From Raffaelea ambrosiae (lineage: Eukaryota; Ascomycota; Sordariomycetes; Ophiostomatales; Ophiostomataceae), in contig PCDI01000016.1 in assembly GCA_002778195.1 (NCBI GenBank), forward strand, positions 96,332-160,331: a stretch of 64,000 nt of DNA, written 5' to 3'. Position numbers and translations under genes: made by a program. The notes under the pieces were generated by a model that saw nothing but the letters and a program-made list of their open reading frames with translations, was not told the origin of the DNA and did not search any database. Below, piece by piece: positions 23,901 through 36,645 of this stretch. Position 1 is the stretch's first letter, and the number at the start of each line of letters is the position of its first letter.

Positions 23901-26900
23901 GTTTCGGGACGCGTCTGTTTGTGTGTTTGAATCAAGATCCAGGCCAGATGCTGTCACAGGCTGGCGTGTTCTACAAAGTAACTACTCGTACATAGTAGTG
24001 GTATCGACGCCATCTGCCCCCACTCCCGGCGAATCTCGAGATCATCTCGAGATGGATCTTCACAAATGGATCTGAGCACTCGGAGTGCCTCGTTGAAGTC
24101 TTCCCTTTCGGGGACTTTTTGGTGTGCGCGTGTTCGTGTGTGCGTTCGGAATAAAAGGAAAATAGCCAACTCGCTAGCACACTGTTCGACTACTGCATGA
24201 GCGGCAGTGCGTGCTCTTGCCCGTTGTAGGGGAAACCTGGTGAATCCACTCACGTGTTGACGGCTGCCTTTCGTTACGAAAACCAATGTGCGATCACCAC
24301 TGTGGCGTGTGCCATTGGAGACCCCCCCCCCTGCCACAGGTGACTGTGTACATAGTCTGGAAGAAGGTGGATGAGTTGTTCGAGTTGTCTGAGATGAACG
24401 TTCTTTGGACCATCAAACCCGGCACGGCCATTCCTTCCTAGGACAGCTAGTTATGCTCTTACGTTGCATTCTTTTCGACGGTACATCGTGCCGGCCGGGC
24501 ATCGTTCGTGCTGGTCCGGTCTTCCTCTCTCTCTTAACTGGCAGGGCGTGATGCGTGGTCGATGTCTGCCCATTCGCTTGCTACGTGCGAGCCCATACAT
24601 CACTCGCGGTTGCAAAAGTACGTGCTGTTCATGCCGTCCCGGCCTCCTCTTTGTGTCTTTCGTGTCCAGGCTTGCCGCTTTGGTTGGGCAACAAACATTC
24701 AAGACACCAGCCATAGTTCATAGGACTTGTTTGCATTTGGCTGACTGCATCCCAAGCACCTGATGTTGCCTCTGTCGTGGACTGGACTCGTTTTGTCTCG
24801 TCTTTTTGTCTTTTTGTCTTTTTGTCTGTTTGTCTGTTTGCCCCGTCCCCCTTCTTCGACTTTATCCTCTTTGCGGGGAGGGGTGTTCACACCCTCACCA
24901 ACCCCCATTCTCTCCTATCCGCCTTGCCTTGCCACCGTTCGTCTTCTGTTGCCCGGGACCTGCAACCCCCCACTGGCGACACCTTGGTGGGCGCCCCTTT
25001 GTTTCTTTGTTCATGTTCGAACCCAGGTTCTCGTCTCTGGCTCTTTTTTCAACATGGGCCGTACGATGTGCGACAACCCATGGCTTGCGGGCGGAGGCAT
25101 AGCGCACGCCGATCGGGGCCCGTCGGCGAGTGTCATTCCCGCCCCGTCAGGGTCAAGACGGAAAGAGACAACAAAAAATAGACGCGATACAACAGCAGCA
25201 GGCTTTATAGTTTCATTGGCAGGAGAACGTATAGATATTGCGACAAAAAAAAGTATGAAAACTGAAGCGTGTTAAGACGCACGGTTGCAAAGGGCTAGAA
25301 CGATGGAGCACGCTCCAGCTAGCGCGTGCCTGCGCAGAGACGAACAGTGGGAATATCGCCATGGCCAGCTTGACTGGCCAGCAAGGCCTATTCATGCGAG
25401 CACATGGCCTGTATCGAGGTCGCGCCTTCCAAAACAAGGCCCTCTCCGTTTGAGGTGCTCGATTCTTCCTCTGTGTGCTTGCTGCTCGGAGGTACGGCCT
25501 CACTGATCCGTTCGTTTCCAGCTTGCATGCAGTTTTGCTCTCTCTCATTTGCCTCTTTTTGGGGGGGTTTACAGAGGCTACTACTATGTACATACGGTGC
25601 TGTTCCTCCTAGTGCTGGCGGCAGCCGGGAAGAAATCAAGCGAACTCACCAGAGAAACTCTTCATTACGGTGTGAGATCAACTAACTGCCCTACCGGACT
25701 GGTTGCGCAAGCCGAATTTCCACTTTCTGTTACTACGATACTGATGTGCGTTGATGGTGGTAGTGCTAGTGAATGCTTCCTTTTTTGGTGTTTTTTGGGG
25801 GGGGGGTCTTTCTCCTGGTTCCCAAGCTAATCCCAGTCGCTGTAGATTTCGGGAAAGTGGGGTGCACCTTCCATCCCCCCTCCATTACAGTAACTAACTA
25901 CACCCACCACCAATCCCAGAGTCCACACCTGGCTCGGTCCAGCCCCCAGTTCCCAGTTCAAAATAGGACGTCCTTGAATCGAGATCGACTCGCCTCCAAA
26001 AAAAAAAAAAAAAAAAGGGGATTCAAAGAGAGAACCCCGATTTACGGGCCGGAGATGCCGCCCCACGACAAAGGGACACAACATCGCCTATTATGTACAC
26101 CGTAGTTCGCGGTTATCCCAATATGTGGATTGCTGCATTCGTCCTGTATCTTTAGGGGAACTATCTCGCCATCTCTTACTTTCTTCCTCTGGTCGCTCCT
26201 GTGAAAAAAAAAAGGTACCACATCTGAAGATGCAAAGTATCTTTCAAGATACCCATCTGTGTGCGTGTGGCTTTTCCCCGGTCAACCATTGAATCCCTCA
26301 CCTGGAGGATTTTGCCCCTCGTCCACAGAATGGTATGGGGGAAAGAGAGCATGATAATGTCTTACCACACACACAGCCCCCCCCCCCCCTGTGCATTTCC
26401 ACGGGCTCTGCTGCTCCTGTCCGTCCTTTTGCTCACCGCAAAAGAAAGGTGATGTTTCTTTGCTCGTATACCCGTGTTGGGCATGTTGGACGTGTTTGGA
26501 CGTGTTTTGTCCCCACTGCACCGTTCAAAGATGCGATCCGTTACTGTGGTAGTGTGAGTACACCGTAAGATACATCTGGGAAGAGAAGGCGATGCTCCCA
26601 GGATGGTGCAAGCTTGTCTGGTGATGGTGAGCTGTCGCTCGGCTGTTTGAGCGCCCGTGCTTCTTTAGCCCAGCTCCTCCGTTCTTCTTGCCCTGCTTCT
26701 TCATTCTCATTAGTCTCATATTCAAGGCCAAGCCAACGGCATATGTTGGTGTGGTCTCTGGCAAGATTCTTTTTGGGGCAAAGACATAGGATTCTATGTA
26801 AGTTTGCACGATAATTGAGCCGAGTTCACCTGGATATTACACCGTGTGTTAAGGATGTGCACAGGATTGCAGCAAGTGTGCACGTATCAATGTCACGCTC

Positions 26901-27873
26901 TTGTCTGGCATCCCCCCCACCCCTTGCTTTTCCTTGGGCATGCAAGATGCAATATGTGTGTAATTCATTCCGTGCAAAGACTTGCATGTTGGTCCAGGTG
27001 TGGCTGAAAATTCGAAACCTGTTGTCTGAATTCTCAAAAGGAAACAATGAAACATGGGAGCAACATGGAAGCAAAAGCTCAACAAAAAATAACAAGCAGT
27101 AAGTAGGATGGGGAAAAGCATAGAGATGGTCATGGGTATTGGCCCAAGGTGAGCGAAGCATGTCCCCCTTTCTTTTTCAACTCGTGGCAGACCTTGCTTT
27201 TGTTTTCTTTTTCTTGTTCTTCTCTCTGGGTTTTTTTGTCCTTTGTCGTGTACCCCAACTGTGCTAAGGTTTGGTCAAAGCTGCAGGCTTTTGCATGGTA
27301 AAAGGGCAGGAATGATACGTCATTCGCTAGCACACACAGACACACACACTCATACGGACCGCCATCACGGTCTCTCAAGATCGCAAAGTCGTATGCACCC
27401 CTCGTTACCACACCTCACCACACCCCTGGCTGGCGATGATGGGTCGGGAAGCAGGACTCCCTTTTCCATAGTACTATGTACATGGTAGCTCTCCTGCTTG
27501 CATTTTGACCTGGTGTTTTATGCTGGCCACCCCCCCCCCCCCTTGTTTGTTCGCAAAACATGGCGTACCACGGTAGAGCCTGGTACGAATTAGACCCTGG
27601 ACAGCAGGTGCCCGAAACCTCTGCATGGGAGGGTCGCAGTGGTGCAGTGGTGCGGCGGTAGAGGGTAGAGATAGCTAGTGGTTGCAAACCCGCAGCCTGG
27701 GAAGAATAAAAGGAAAAGTAGTGTGAATTACATAGTAGGCCATGTCCACGAAGAACAAAGGGTTGCGATATGCCACCCCCCTCTCTCCTCATCATTGTCC
27801 TCGAGGCTATCATCGGCTCGGTGGGGGGGGGGAAGAGATTTGAATCCTGGTCCATGAGAAGAGGCGAAAGAGG

Positions 27874-27899
27874 TTGTGTGTGTGTGTGTGTGTGTGTGT
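27874..27899. repeat. (TG)n microsatellite
   Basis: About thirteen TG dinucleotides in noncoding DNA, followed by TATGCATGCATG and two copies of a GTACTCGTATGTG-like unit at about 27909-27945. Confidence 0.9.
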
Positions 27900-29236
27900 A
27901 TGCATGCATGTACTCGTATGTGAGTGCGTGTACTCGTATGTGTGTGTGCATCTTGGTTGTGTTGTGGCTGAACATTTGCTTTTCTTCTTCTTTCTGCTCC
28001 TCTGTCTTCGTGAAACATACTATAGCACAACCCAGCGCTACTGCTGTGTGGCTGGCTGCCTTTGCCGTTTTTGCTTTGTTTCTTTTTTACCTGTGCCGCT
28101 GTCACCGCCGCACCACGGCAGCAAAAGCTGAAGTACTATCCCGACAGATCAAGGTGCATATTGGCAAAAAAAAAGATGGGTTTCTGCAGCAGCATCACGG
28201 ACATGGATGGCCTGGGACAGGAATCCAGGGTGCGCGGCGACTGCACGGGAAGAGAACAGCTTACTTCTGTCCGCAGTCTTGGGGGGGTTCCATCATCGGG
28301 TTTCTCTCTATCTGGATGCTGCTTCTTCTCAGCCGTTTCGCTTCTGGCCCGATACGGAGCGATCACCTTTCGGTTTGCAACTACGCAGACAGAAGCAGCA
28401 AAAAAAAAAATCACAAAAAAATCACAAAAGAAAAAGAGCAAGAGCTCCAGTGGGTGGTGGTCGACCGCTGGAGACAGCATATGAGCTCAACACAAGCGTA
28501 GGAAGAGAAGGAACGGCAGCCAGGGTTGCAGGGAGGACATACACGTTGAGAGAGGACGGCGCAAAGGTGCCGGGGATGGTGTTGAAGTCCCACATGCCCG
28601 TCTCTGCCGTGTGTCCAGCCGCGATTCCTTCAGCTGATTTTCAGGCTTACTGGTATCGGGGTGTAATAGAGAGATGTGGCAATGAACAAGAGCTTGCCTT
28701 TTGGTAAACCGGACTGGTGGTTCTTCCCTTCTGCTCTTCTACACCCCCCCTCTTCTCGTTTGCTAGTTACTACCCCTATCTTGCATATAAAATGGTAATA
28801 TGATACGTCCACAGGTCAGGTTCGTTTACGTACTTGGGGAACGAAATGGTCACGAGACGTTATCAACCAACACCAAAACCCAAACCCCAATCTTTACGCA
28901 AGATAGGTCCAGATAGAGATTGAGGAAAAATAAGAGGAGATAAAGAACCAACCTTACATAGGTACTATGTAGCTAGTTAATAGCTAGAAGCTCCTCAACC
29001 TGCATTGGTGCGTGTGTGCCAGTAATAAGGGGAAGGAGAGATAAGAGAAGAGAATACACGAGGCCAGCCGAGGGACCAGACCAGAAAAGAAGGTCTTTTC
29101 TCTACAACCCCGGATCGAGCTAGAGCTCCAGCAAGCTTAGCTTGGATATCGCAATGGAAACACAAATGAGGGGTGGGTGAACGCGGCAAGAGACCCGCAG
29201 ATGTCGAAGCGTACAGACTCGCGATATCCGCCCATG

Positions 29237-29322
29237 GACACGTACTATGAAGCTTGGCCTGGAGACAGCGAGGAGGAAAGACACGTACTATGTAGCTTGG
29301 CCTGGAGCCAGCGAGGAGGAAA
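29237..29322. repeat. 43-bp tandem duplication
   Basis: Copy 1 spans 29237-29279 and copy 2 spans 29280-29322. They match at 41 of 43 positions, differing at unit positions 14 and 29. Each unit begins GACACGTACTATG and ends GAGGAGGAAA. The second copy carries an exact TACTATGTA, while the first reads TACTATGAA. Confidence 0.95.
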
Positions 29323-30294
29323 AAAGGATTTGAAAAAAAAAAAAAGAAAAGACCAAAGAACGCCACAAGGCAGACCATACGATTGACAAAAGAGAGCTCG
29401 GCCGGAAAGCTCTGCCGCAAAGCTCTCCGGATCACATACCGTGCAACTAGTAGAAGGGTCGCAATAGACGAAGCAACAAGGCAGGGATGGATCGTGCGTG
29501 CAGATCAATGCTGGCGGCCGTTTTTGGTCCTTTTTTTCTAGGCCCCTTCCCTTGCTCTTTCGATAGAAGCTGCGATTGCAAAGTCGCAACATGCCACCTG
29601 TTCTTGTGCATGTGTGGCAGCTTGCATCTTGCATCTCGTAGTCTGGTTTCCTTCTCGTACAGGGTTGTGTCCTCTTGTTGAAACGTCGTCGTCAAACAGT
29701 CCAGTGGGTCAAGCCCGCTCAGCCAGATTTGAGCGAATCGATCGGCGAGCCTTGATCAGCACACACACACACACACAGTATGTATTTATCCTGCTTCCAC
29801 GCCACACCCCCAACCCGCTCTGTGTTCGTCTGGGTTAGTACTGCAACTCTACCAGGGAAGTAGCTTCACCAGCCCGCCCTGTTGGTTTGGCTTCTTAATC
29901 GGACGAATCACGTTGTGGCTGGCGAGTGCGTGCTCTGGAGATTACATAGTAAATGCCGTTACGTTTGTGTTTGCTGCCCTGTGGTCAGATACGTATCGTA
30001 GTCAACCTTTGGGAGCTCGAGCTTTGCGCCATCGACCGGTACGCGGGTTGTTTCTCGGCTTCCATTTTCCCCTCTCTCTCTTGAGACAGAGGCAGAGAAA
30101 GAAACACGACGATCATGACCATCAACGATCCTGGATTCCCCGTGGCTCTCGTGGCTTGCATGCAGGGCCAGGCCAACCGAAAGCGAAGTGCGTGTACACC
30201 ACAGTGCGGCGAGATGCTTGTACGGGCAACCACGGTTTCCCGCCCTATGCACTCGGCCTTCTTCCACCAAGGGCGGAAATGACGAAATGCCATT

Positions 30295-30330
30295 GCGGTC
30301 GAAGCGGTCGAAGCGGTCGAAGCGGTCGAA
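30295..30330. repeat. Four copies of GCGGTCGAA
   Basis: A perfect 9-bp tandem array of four units in noncoding DNA. The 9-bp period would be frame-neutral, but no convincing gene surrounds it. Confidence 0.9.
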
Positions 30331-33300
30331 GCGTGGACATTAACGCCATGCAGGCGGCCCTGGATTGTCTAGAGTACGATGAGACGCAGGTGATATGCTC
30401 TGTTGCCGAAAATAGCCACTCGAGATGCGATTTCGTGCCATCCCAGTCAAGAAATTCGCTATCGAAAACTGACGCCTGTTGAAAGGTCAGACTCATCTTT
30501 GACGAGACTCGTCCGCAAAGCGTATTGGCTGTGGCCGACCCACCGAAGTGTCGAAACAAAAAGTGACGAGTCGCCATCTGCAAAGAGGCAAAAAGGCAAA
30601 AGGAAAAGTCCAGAACGGGGCCAGGCCGCTCCAAGCCAGCACGGGATAGGTCAGGACAGGCCAGGCCGGGACAGGACACAGCCGAATTCCGATAGCATCT
30701 TTTGTTGGCCGAGCCAGGTTCCACCCCGCGAGTGGCCGTGGGTGCTGCGCCCATGGGGGTTATTTTCGCTCTTCTCCAATTTCCCCAGATGCACCCATCA
30801 TGGGTATGGCGTGGAACTCAGGCACCTAAACAAGCACCCAGATGGAAACGGGATGCGAGATGTGACCAAGGCTGTGTTGCACGCATTGAGATGACTGCCC
30901 CTGCAAGTGTGGGCGCCGCCGCAAACTATCAAAATGCAGCCAAGTTCATGTCCAATATCCCCTCGCTGGCAGCATCCCTTGCTTCTTGTTTTTGTTGGGA
31001 GTCCCTATGGGGTGTGTTGCGGCTGCTGACTTACCATGGCAGGCTACGCTGCATCGTGTTGTGGTATCTCCCACTTTGTGCCCCCCTGCCCCCCCCCTCC
31101 CCAAACGAGACAGCGGCTGGTGCATATGGCACGGCAAGCTGCTGCTGGTGGCCTACGAGGGAAGTGAAGAGTGGACCCTTACCGCCATACTGGCGCCAAT
31201 AGCAAATCGGTAGGGAGGGAAGGCGTGCATATATGACCCGGTTTGTGTGGGAGGCAGATGTTGAAAACCAACAAGGCCTGGTTACGACATACACAACACA
31301 CAACAGCCTACGACAACAGAATGACGAAACACCAGCTGCCACGGGGGCCCAGAACATGAAATCATACGAGGCGGAGCCCAGAGACGACCCCGAGAAGCAG
31401 GACAAAGTCGCCAGAACAATACGTTGCAGAGCGAGAAACAACAAAACAAATGGGGTAAAGTGGCGCTGGTAGAACAGGGGACAAAGGTACCTGCCAGCTG
31501 TGCCCACAGACTGTTGATATCGTGATAGCTAGTGGCTGCACTCGACAGGCTGAAATCAAGACCGAGATCATTGTGGAGAAGCCGAAACTGGCGTGCTTAT
31601 TGCTGAAGGCGTGGAGAAGCACAACTTGGGCATGGTACAGGCTTGGCCGCCGCAGCTGGAACGAGATTGTGTCCATTTCAATTTTCTTATCAGATTCCCA
31701 CAGGAACAACCAGTTGAGAGAGGCTTGTGTGGAGAAAAGGAGGGGTGTTAGATAGGAGAAGGAGTCGAGGTGGCAAAAATAAGACAAAGGGAGTAAACAG
31801 GGTATAAGTCGCCATCCTCCGGCAGTGATTGATTGGCAAGTGCGTGGAGCAGTAACAAGCCAAGGACATCTACACCGGGTAGGGCCAATGAAGAAAGATC
31901 GATTTTGGATGAGCACTCTGATGCCCCTAGTGATGGTATCTCACCCATGATGCGGAGGTGGCCCCGATTGTTGCCAGTGTTGGGGTGGGAGAGAAGAGGA
32001 AGAGAGAGCCAGAATTGGAGCCATCAGAGCCATCAGATCCAGAATCAAAGACAGACAAGCCGATGACTGGACATGGTTGAGGAATGGTTGAGGAATGGTT
32101 GACGACTGGTTGACGAATGATGTCCGGGTTTGGGTTCCGAGGCTCTATCAAGGACGCTGCGATAAGGGGACCAGATGTTGATAGCAACCGTCAGCGTTAT
32201 GTAAGAAGAAAAGCTGTGGTCAATGCTGATAGATCCCGTACTGTCAAGGATAAGAGAAAGCGGCCGCGTCCTTCGAGGTGGCCTGCCAAGCCTGCGGGAT
32301 CACATGAACGTCCCGAGATACCAGGTCATATCTCTGGCTGGCTTGGTGGATATCAAGCTTCAGAGCAAAATCGTTTAAATGGCGCGTGCAGGCGGAGACA
32401 CGATGCACCGTCCCCCACTCAAGTGCCCGTCTTTATCTTCAAGCCGTCTCCTCTCGGCTCGATTTCGTACCAATGGCAAAACATGGGAGGAAAACGAGAG
32501 CGGGGACAAGGCCAGAGACGAGACGGGGCAGGGGAGGGGAGTGGAGAGGAGAAAGCGTGGGAGGAGACGAGAGAAGAGGGGGAGTGAAGAGATGAGGAGA
32601 CGAGGAGGAGAGGGGACAGCCAGACAAAGAAACAAGACAGCCACAGACAAGAGGCCTTGTTCCATATCGTATCTCTTGTTGGTGCGGGCGAGTGGATATG
32701 GGCGGTGGCAAAAAAGCCAGGGTCGGTACTATTTAAGTTTCTTTTTCCATGGCTGGAGACCGTTCGCGTAGAGCAGGCAGGCGTCGAGAGACACATCTCT
32801 TGACCTCGACTGGCGTGGAAAGGAGAGGAGCAGTCTCTCCGGATGCTGTTGGTCTTATCTCGCCTCGAGGGTGACAGTGTTGATTATGTGAAGGTTCGTG
32901 CCGGGGCAGGACCTGGATTGGGGACAGGGGGCCATCGAAGAAGGGCATTGTTCAGGGCTCGGGCTCTTTGTCTGGACAGCAGTGTGCAGCTGGAGTTGGT
33001 CCTCGGGACCATGAAACCAATGGCAATGGCTGCCGCGGCTTGACCAGGACTGGAGATGCTCTATGCACCTCAAAGCAAGGGAGACGCATCTCCGACAGAC
33101 AGAGACAGGAGGATGGCCTGCACGGCCCCGTGTCTGTAAGGCTGGCCTGGCTGCTCGTAGACTTGCTCATGCTGGCGATGTCTTCGGGTTTAGTTGCAGA
33201 TTGCTGCGAACTGCTGCAAAATGACACAGAGAATTCATCTTCCACGCACATCCTGGCAGAATCTGGTTAGCGAGATGCGGCGGACGTTTGAAGATCGCTG

Positions 33301-34550
33301 GGCTAGCCTGCCCGGCGAGGCGCACTTACAGTAGGGACGAAATTTTTTTTTTTTTTTAATTTGTGATGTGAAAAAAGTTCGTTGTTAGTGGTTGCGGTGG
33401 TGGTGATGGAGGGTAACGGGCTCGCCGAGCGGTTACGCTGTTGGCTGGAAGGCGGGTGAGACCGAGCCCAGGGTTTTGGGAGCAATCGCCAAGCCTGAAA
33501 AATTTTCCTTTCTTCCTGTCCGTCCTTTCCCCGAGCATTCATTTTGCGATAGTATGCAGATAATCCATCATGATTCGGTGGTTCTTCCCAACATTGCTGT
33601 GAATGCAACATGGCATCAATAATAGAGCGTGACTGCGACCAGTCGCTCTTTCCTTGGGTGGACACTGTCGACGAAGTAGGCAACAGAGGGAAGGAGCTAT
33701 TGGTAGCCAAGTCGCGGAGGAAGGTGCTGGAGGGCCGTCCTAGACAGGCACGGTGTAATAATAATAGTGCGAGTAGTGACTCCTCGTATGAATGATGCCG
33801 CACCGGCTGCCGAGGAAGCTCTGGCCACCGAAGCTACGGTCCGAAGCCCTGAGGGAACAAGGCTGCTGCTGCCTTCACTACCCTTTACAAGGGGAAGTTC
33901 CTTCCTTTGGCTGTTGGCCCCCCATAATAGGTGGGACCGCCCCTTCGCTCCCCATCACTTGCTTTGCTCCTTCCCCAATCTCCAGCGTGCCTTTGCTCTA
34001 GTGCCCCGCCCACGTTAGGTTAGCTTCCAAGGTAGCAATAATATTGGTATTAGCTGCCCTGCAAAATCGGCGCTACAACGCAAGATAAAAAATTTGCAGC
34101 GTATGGTTGGCAAGGAGACTTGGGGAAAGTCTATGCGGGTAGCAGTTATGCGGGCGGGCGCGTCAGGCCCCAAAGCGGCACCAGCGCGGATGCAGCACCA
34201 GCGCGGATGCCGGCACGCAGCCCAAAGTTCGCCACATCGTGACATTTCGTTCTGTTTTGACGAAACGTGCCCATCAAAGAAACCCAGCCAGCAACAACCA
34301 CCATCAACCACCACCACCACCACCACGTGCGCAAGCCGCAGAAATCCGCGGCTACACCGAGAAGCAGATCCTGTGCATTGTTTGCAGCCTCCACCGTTTG
34401 TCCGCGACGTTTCGTCTGCGAAGCAGTGCTCCATTTCCACCCAATTTCGGCGCCCCCGATCTATCCCACCACCAGGGCCATCCGTCCTCTCGAGGTCTGC
34501 CCGCGAACACCTCTCCCGTGATCTGGCAGTCGCTCCAGAGCTGAGACACA

Positions 34551-34586
34551 GATACTGACAGATACTAACAGATACTGACAGATCCT
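34551..34586. repeat. 10-bp GATACTGACA tandem array
   Basis: Three full copies (the second reads GATACTAACA) and a degenerate partial copy end about 365 bp upstream of the first ATG of the ketopantoate reductase gene. The array could lie in its promoter. Confidence 0.85.
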
Positions 34587-34952
34587 GCCCCCCCCCCACA
34601 GTTTTGCCAGTCCTGCCAGCCCGTGCAGCCGTTGCTTCGTTCTTGGGGCCTCAGCTCCAGTAGCACTGTCTGACCCGTTCGCTGTGTCTGCTTGCTGTGC
34701 TGTCCTTGTCGCTCCACCCGGTGGACCACCGGCGCAGCGCGAACTTGGAAACGGCGACGGCCGCAACAGCCCGCCAGAGAGGGCCCTCTGCCTGCGTGCC
34801 TCGAACAGTGACCCATTGTTTCAGGGCTACTCGCCAATCCTCCCCAGCCTTCGTCTACTCTGTTCGCTGGCCCTCGTTGGACCAACATTGGCCCGTCTCG
34901 GCACCCCCCCTACTATTGCTTGCACAGCTGCGCTGAGTTCCGCTGCAAAAGC

Positions 34953-36441
34953 ATGTCGCCGACAGCCGCTATGGACCACTACACCCCTGCTATAGCGGAC
35001 CCGGCCAGGTTGGTGGTTCCCCTTTTTTGTCGTTGTTGTTGCTGTGCTGCTTCAGGTGATGCCTCTGCTCGGGGGCATGTCCGTGTCGTCTATGTGCATG
35101 TCGGCTCTTTGTTTGCTGCCTCTGTTGTTTGTCTATCGTGTTTACCCGCTACTGCCCTTGGCATGGAGAAGTCACTATCGTCACCTGCTGTAGCTGCTGA
35201 GAGCCCAGACTGACACCATCCCAGACCCGTCCACATTGTGTTTGTCGGTGCTGGTGCCGTGGGATGCTTCTATGCTTCCCGGCTTCATCATGTGAGCGAT
35301 CCTTGTCTCCCTGGCCGACGGCATTGTGCTGCCGACAGCCAGACAATGCCTTGTCCTCCACACGAACCTTGATGTCACTAACTTTTCATCTCAGCCCGAC
35401 AACAACGTGCACGTCTCCTTGATTGGCCGTTCCAACTACAAGGCCCTGGCCGAGAACGGCGTTGAACTGACGACGCACTCGTTCGGCGACTACGTCTTCC
35501 GGCCCCATGCCGTCTTCCCCTCGGTTGCCGTTGCCGGCACGAAGGGTCGCCCTGACGATGCCGACGAAAAAGCGCCGCCCTCGTCTCCGGAAGATGGCTG
35601 GGACTTTGTCGTTGTGACCACAAAGGCGCTGCCCGACCGGGGCGACGATGCCGCCACGATTGCGCCCCTCGTTGGGCCCAACTCGAAGATCGTCCTGATT
35701 CAGAACGGCGTCGGCGTCGAGGCACCCTACCGGGCGCGGTATCCCAAGAACGCCATCATCAGCGGTGTCACGGTCGTGAGCGCTGAGCAGATCCGTCCGG
35801 GGGTGATCCGCCAGAACCGCTGGACCCGTCTGCATCTGGGCCCCTACACCTACTCCGCCGAGTCGACCAAGGCAGCGAAGCCGCAGCAGGGCGAGACACC
35901 CAACAACAAGGCGTCCGAGGAGGAGCTGACCAAGCTCGGCAACGAGGGTGTTACACAGCTGACCGACTGGTGGACACGGCTTGGCGACATCCGCGACATT
36001 GAGCCACTGGACGAGGTCGGCCTGCAGACGGTGCGGTGGCACAAGCTGTGCATCAATGCGGCGTTCAATCCGTCGGCCGTGCTGTCGGGCGGACGGGGCA
36101 ACGCCGACATGGCGTCTGACCCGGAGCTGCGCACACATCTGCGTTCGGTGATGGAAGAGATCTGGGAGGCGGCGCCGCAGATTCTGGGTCGGCCGTTCCC
36201 CAAGGAGCTGGCCACGCCCGAGCGCATCCTGTCCAGCACCGACCGGAACAAGGGTGCGCGGCCGAGCATGCTACTGGACTGGGAGGCTGGCCGGCCGCTG
36301 GAGCTTGAAGTCATTGTGGGCAACCCGGTGCGCATTGCGCGCGCCCACGATGTGGATCTGCCGCGGATGCAGACGCTGTATGCTCTGCTGCGTAGTGCCC
36401 AGACCATGAAGGAGAAGCGTGACAACAAGGAGAAGCTGTAG
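34953..36441 (+). CDS. 2-dehydropantoate 2-reductase (ketopantoate reductase), three exons
   Basis: Predicted 389 residues from exons 34953-35008, 35225-35291 and 35395-36441. The enzyme family (PanE/ApbA) reduces 2-dehydropantoate to pantoate with NADPH for pantothenate and CoA synthesis. The Rossmann motif GAGAVG lies at 27-32 and is encoded entirely by the 67-nt middle exon. Downstream are VVTTKA, KIVLIQNGVG, the catalytic-type lysine in HKLCINAAFNPS (about residue 258) and the C-terminal PSMLLDWEAGRP and VGNPVRIA blocks. Intron 1 has a weaker GTTGGT donor and intron 2 a good GTGAGC donor with CTAAC before TCAG. Joining all three exons gives exactly 390 codons. The start could instead be the ATG at 34971, six codons in. 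Fungal genomes often have several members of this family, so the substrate may not be ketopantoate. Confidence 0.92.
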
Positions 36442-36645
36442 AACGTTTCTTGCCTTGCCGTCTTCTTGTTTCAGTATCTTCTTCTGCTTGTGGATGTCGT
36501 ATTTTACAACATATCTCTTTGGAACACTCATTTTGCAATCCTTTCTATAGCATAGCAACACTTTTTTTTTTTTTTGTCATACAGGTATCGTTTATATTCA
36601 AATCATATTTTGCATAACCACATTGGAAACCCGACCCCGGCTCGT

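Larger units (their letters stand above)
20952..34952. other. Gene desert, right part
   Basis: About 14 kb with no gene I can support. Open frames are pyrimidine- or purine-biased and lack domains. The stretch holds microsatellites (GT near 27874-27899, CA near 29757-29777), poly-G and poly-C runs, a 43-bp tandem duplication (29237-29322), a 9-bp array (30295-30330), a 10-bp array (34551-34586) and eight TACTATGTA-family sites between 23989 and 29951. The last few hundred bases presumably contain the promoter of the ketopantoate reductase gene. A noncoding RNA or a poorly conserved spliced gene cannot be excluded. Confidence 0.6.

Noticed and set aside
33400..33475. A tRNA-like GCCGAGCGGTTA sequence resembling a Leu/Ser tRNA D-arm
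   Set aside because: No B box (GGTTCGANNCC) or matching acceptor and T-stems follow within a plausible distance.
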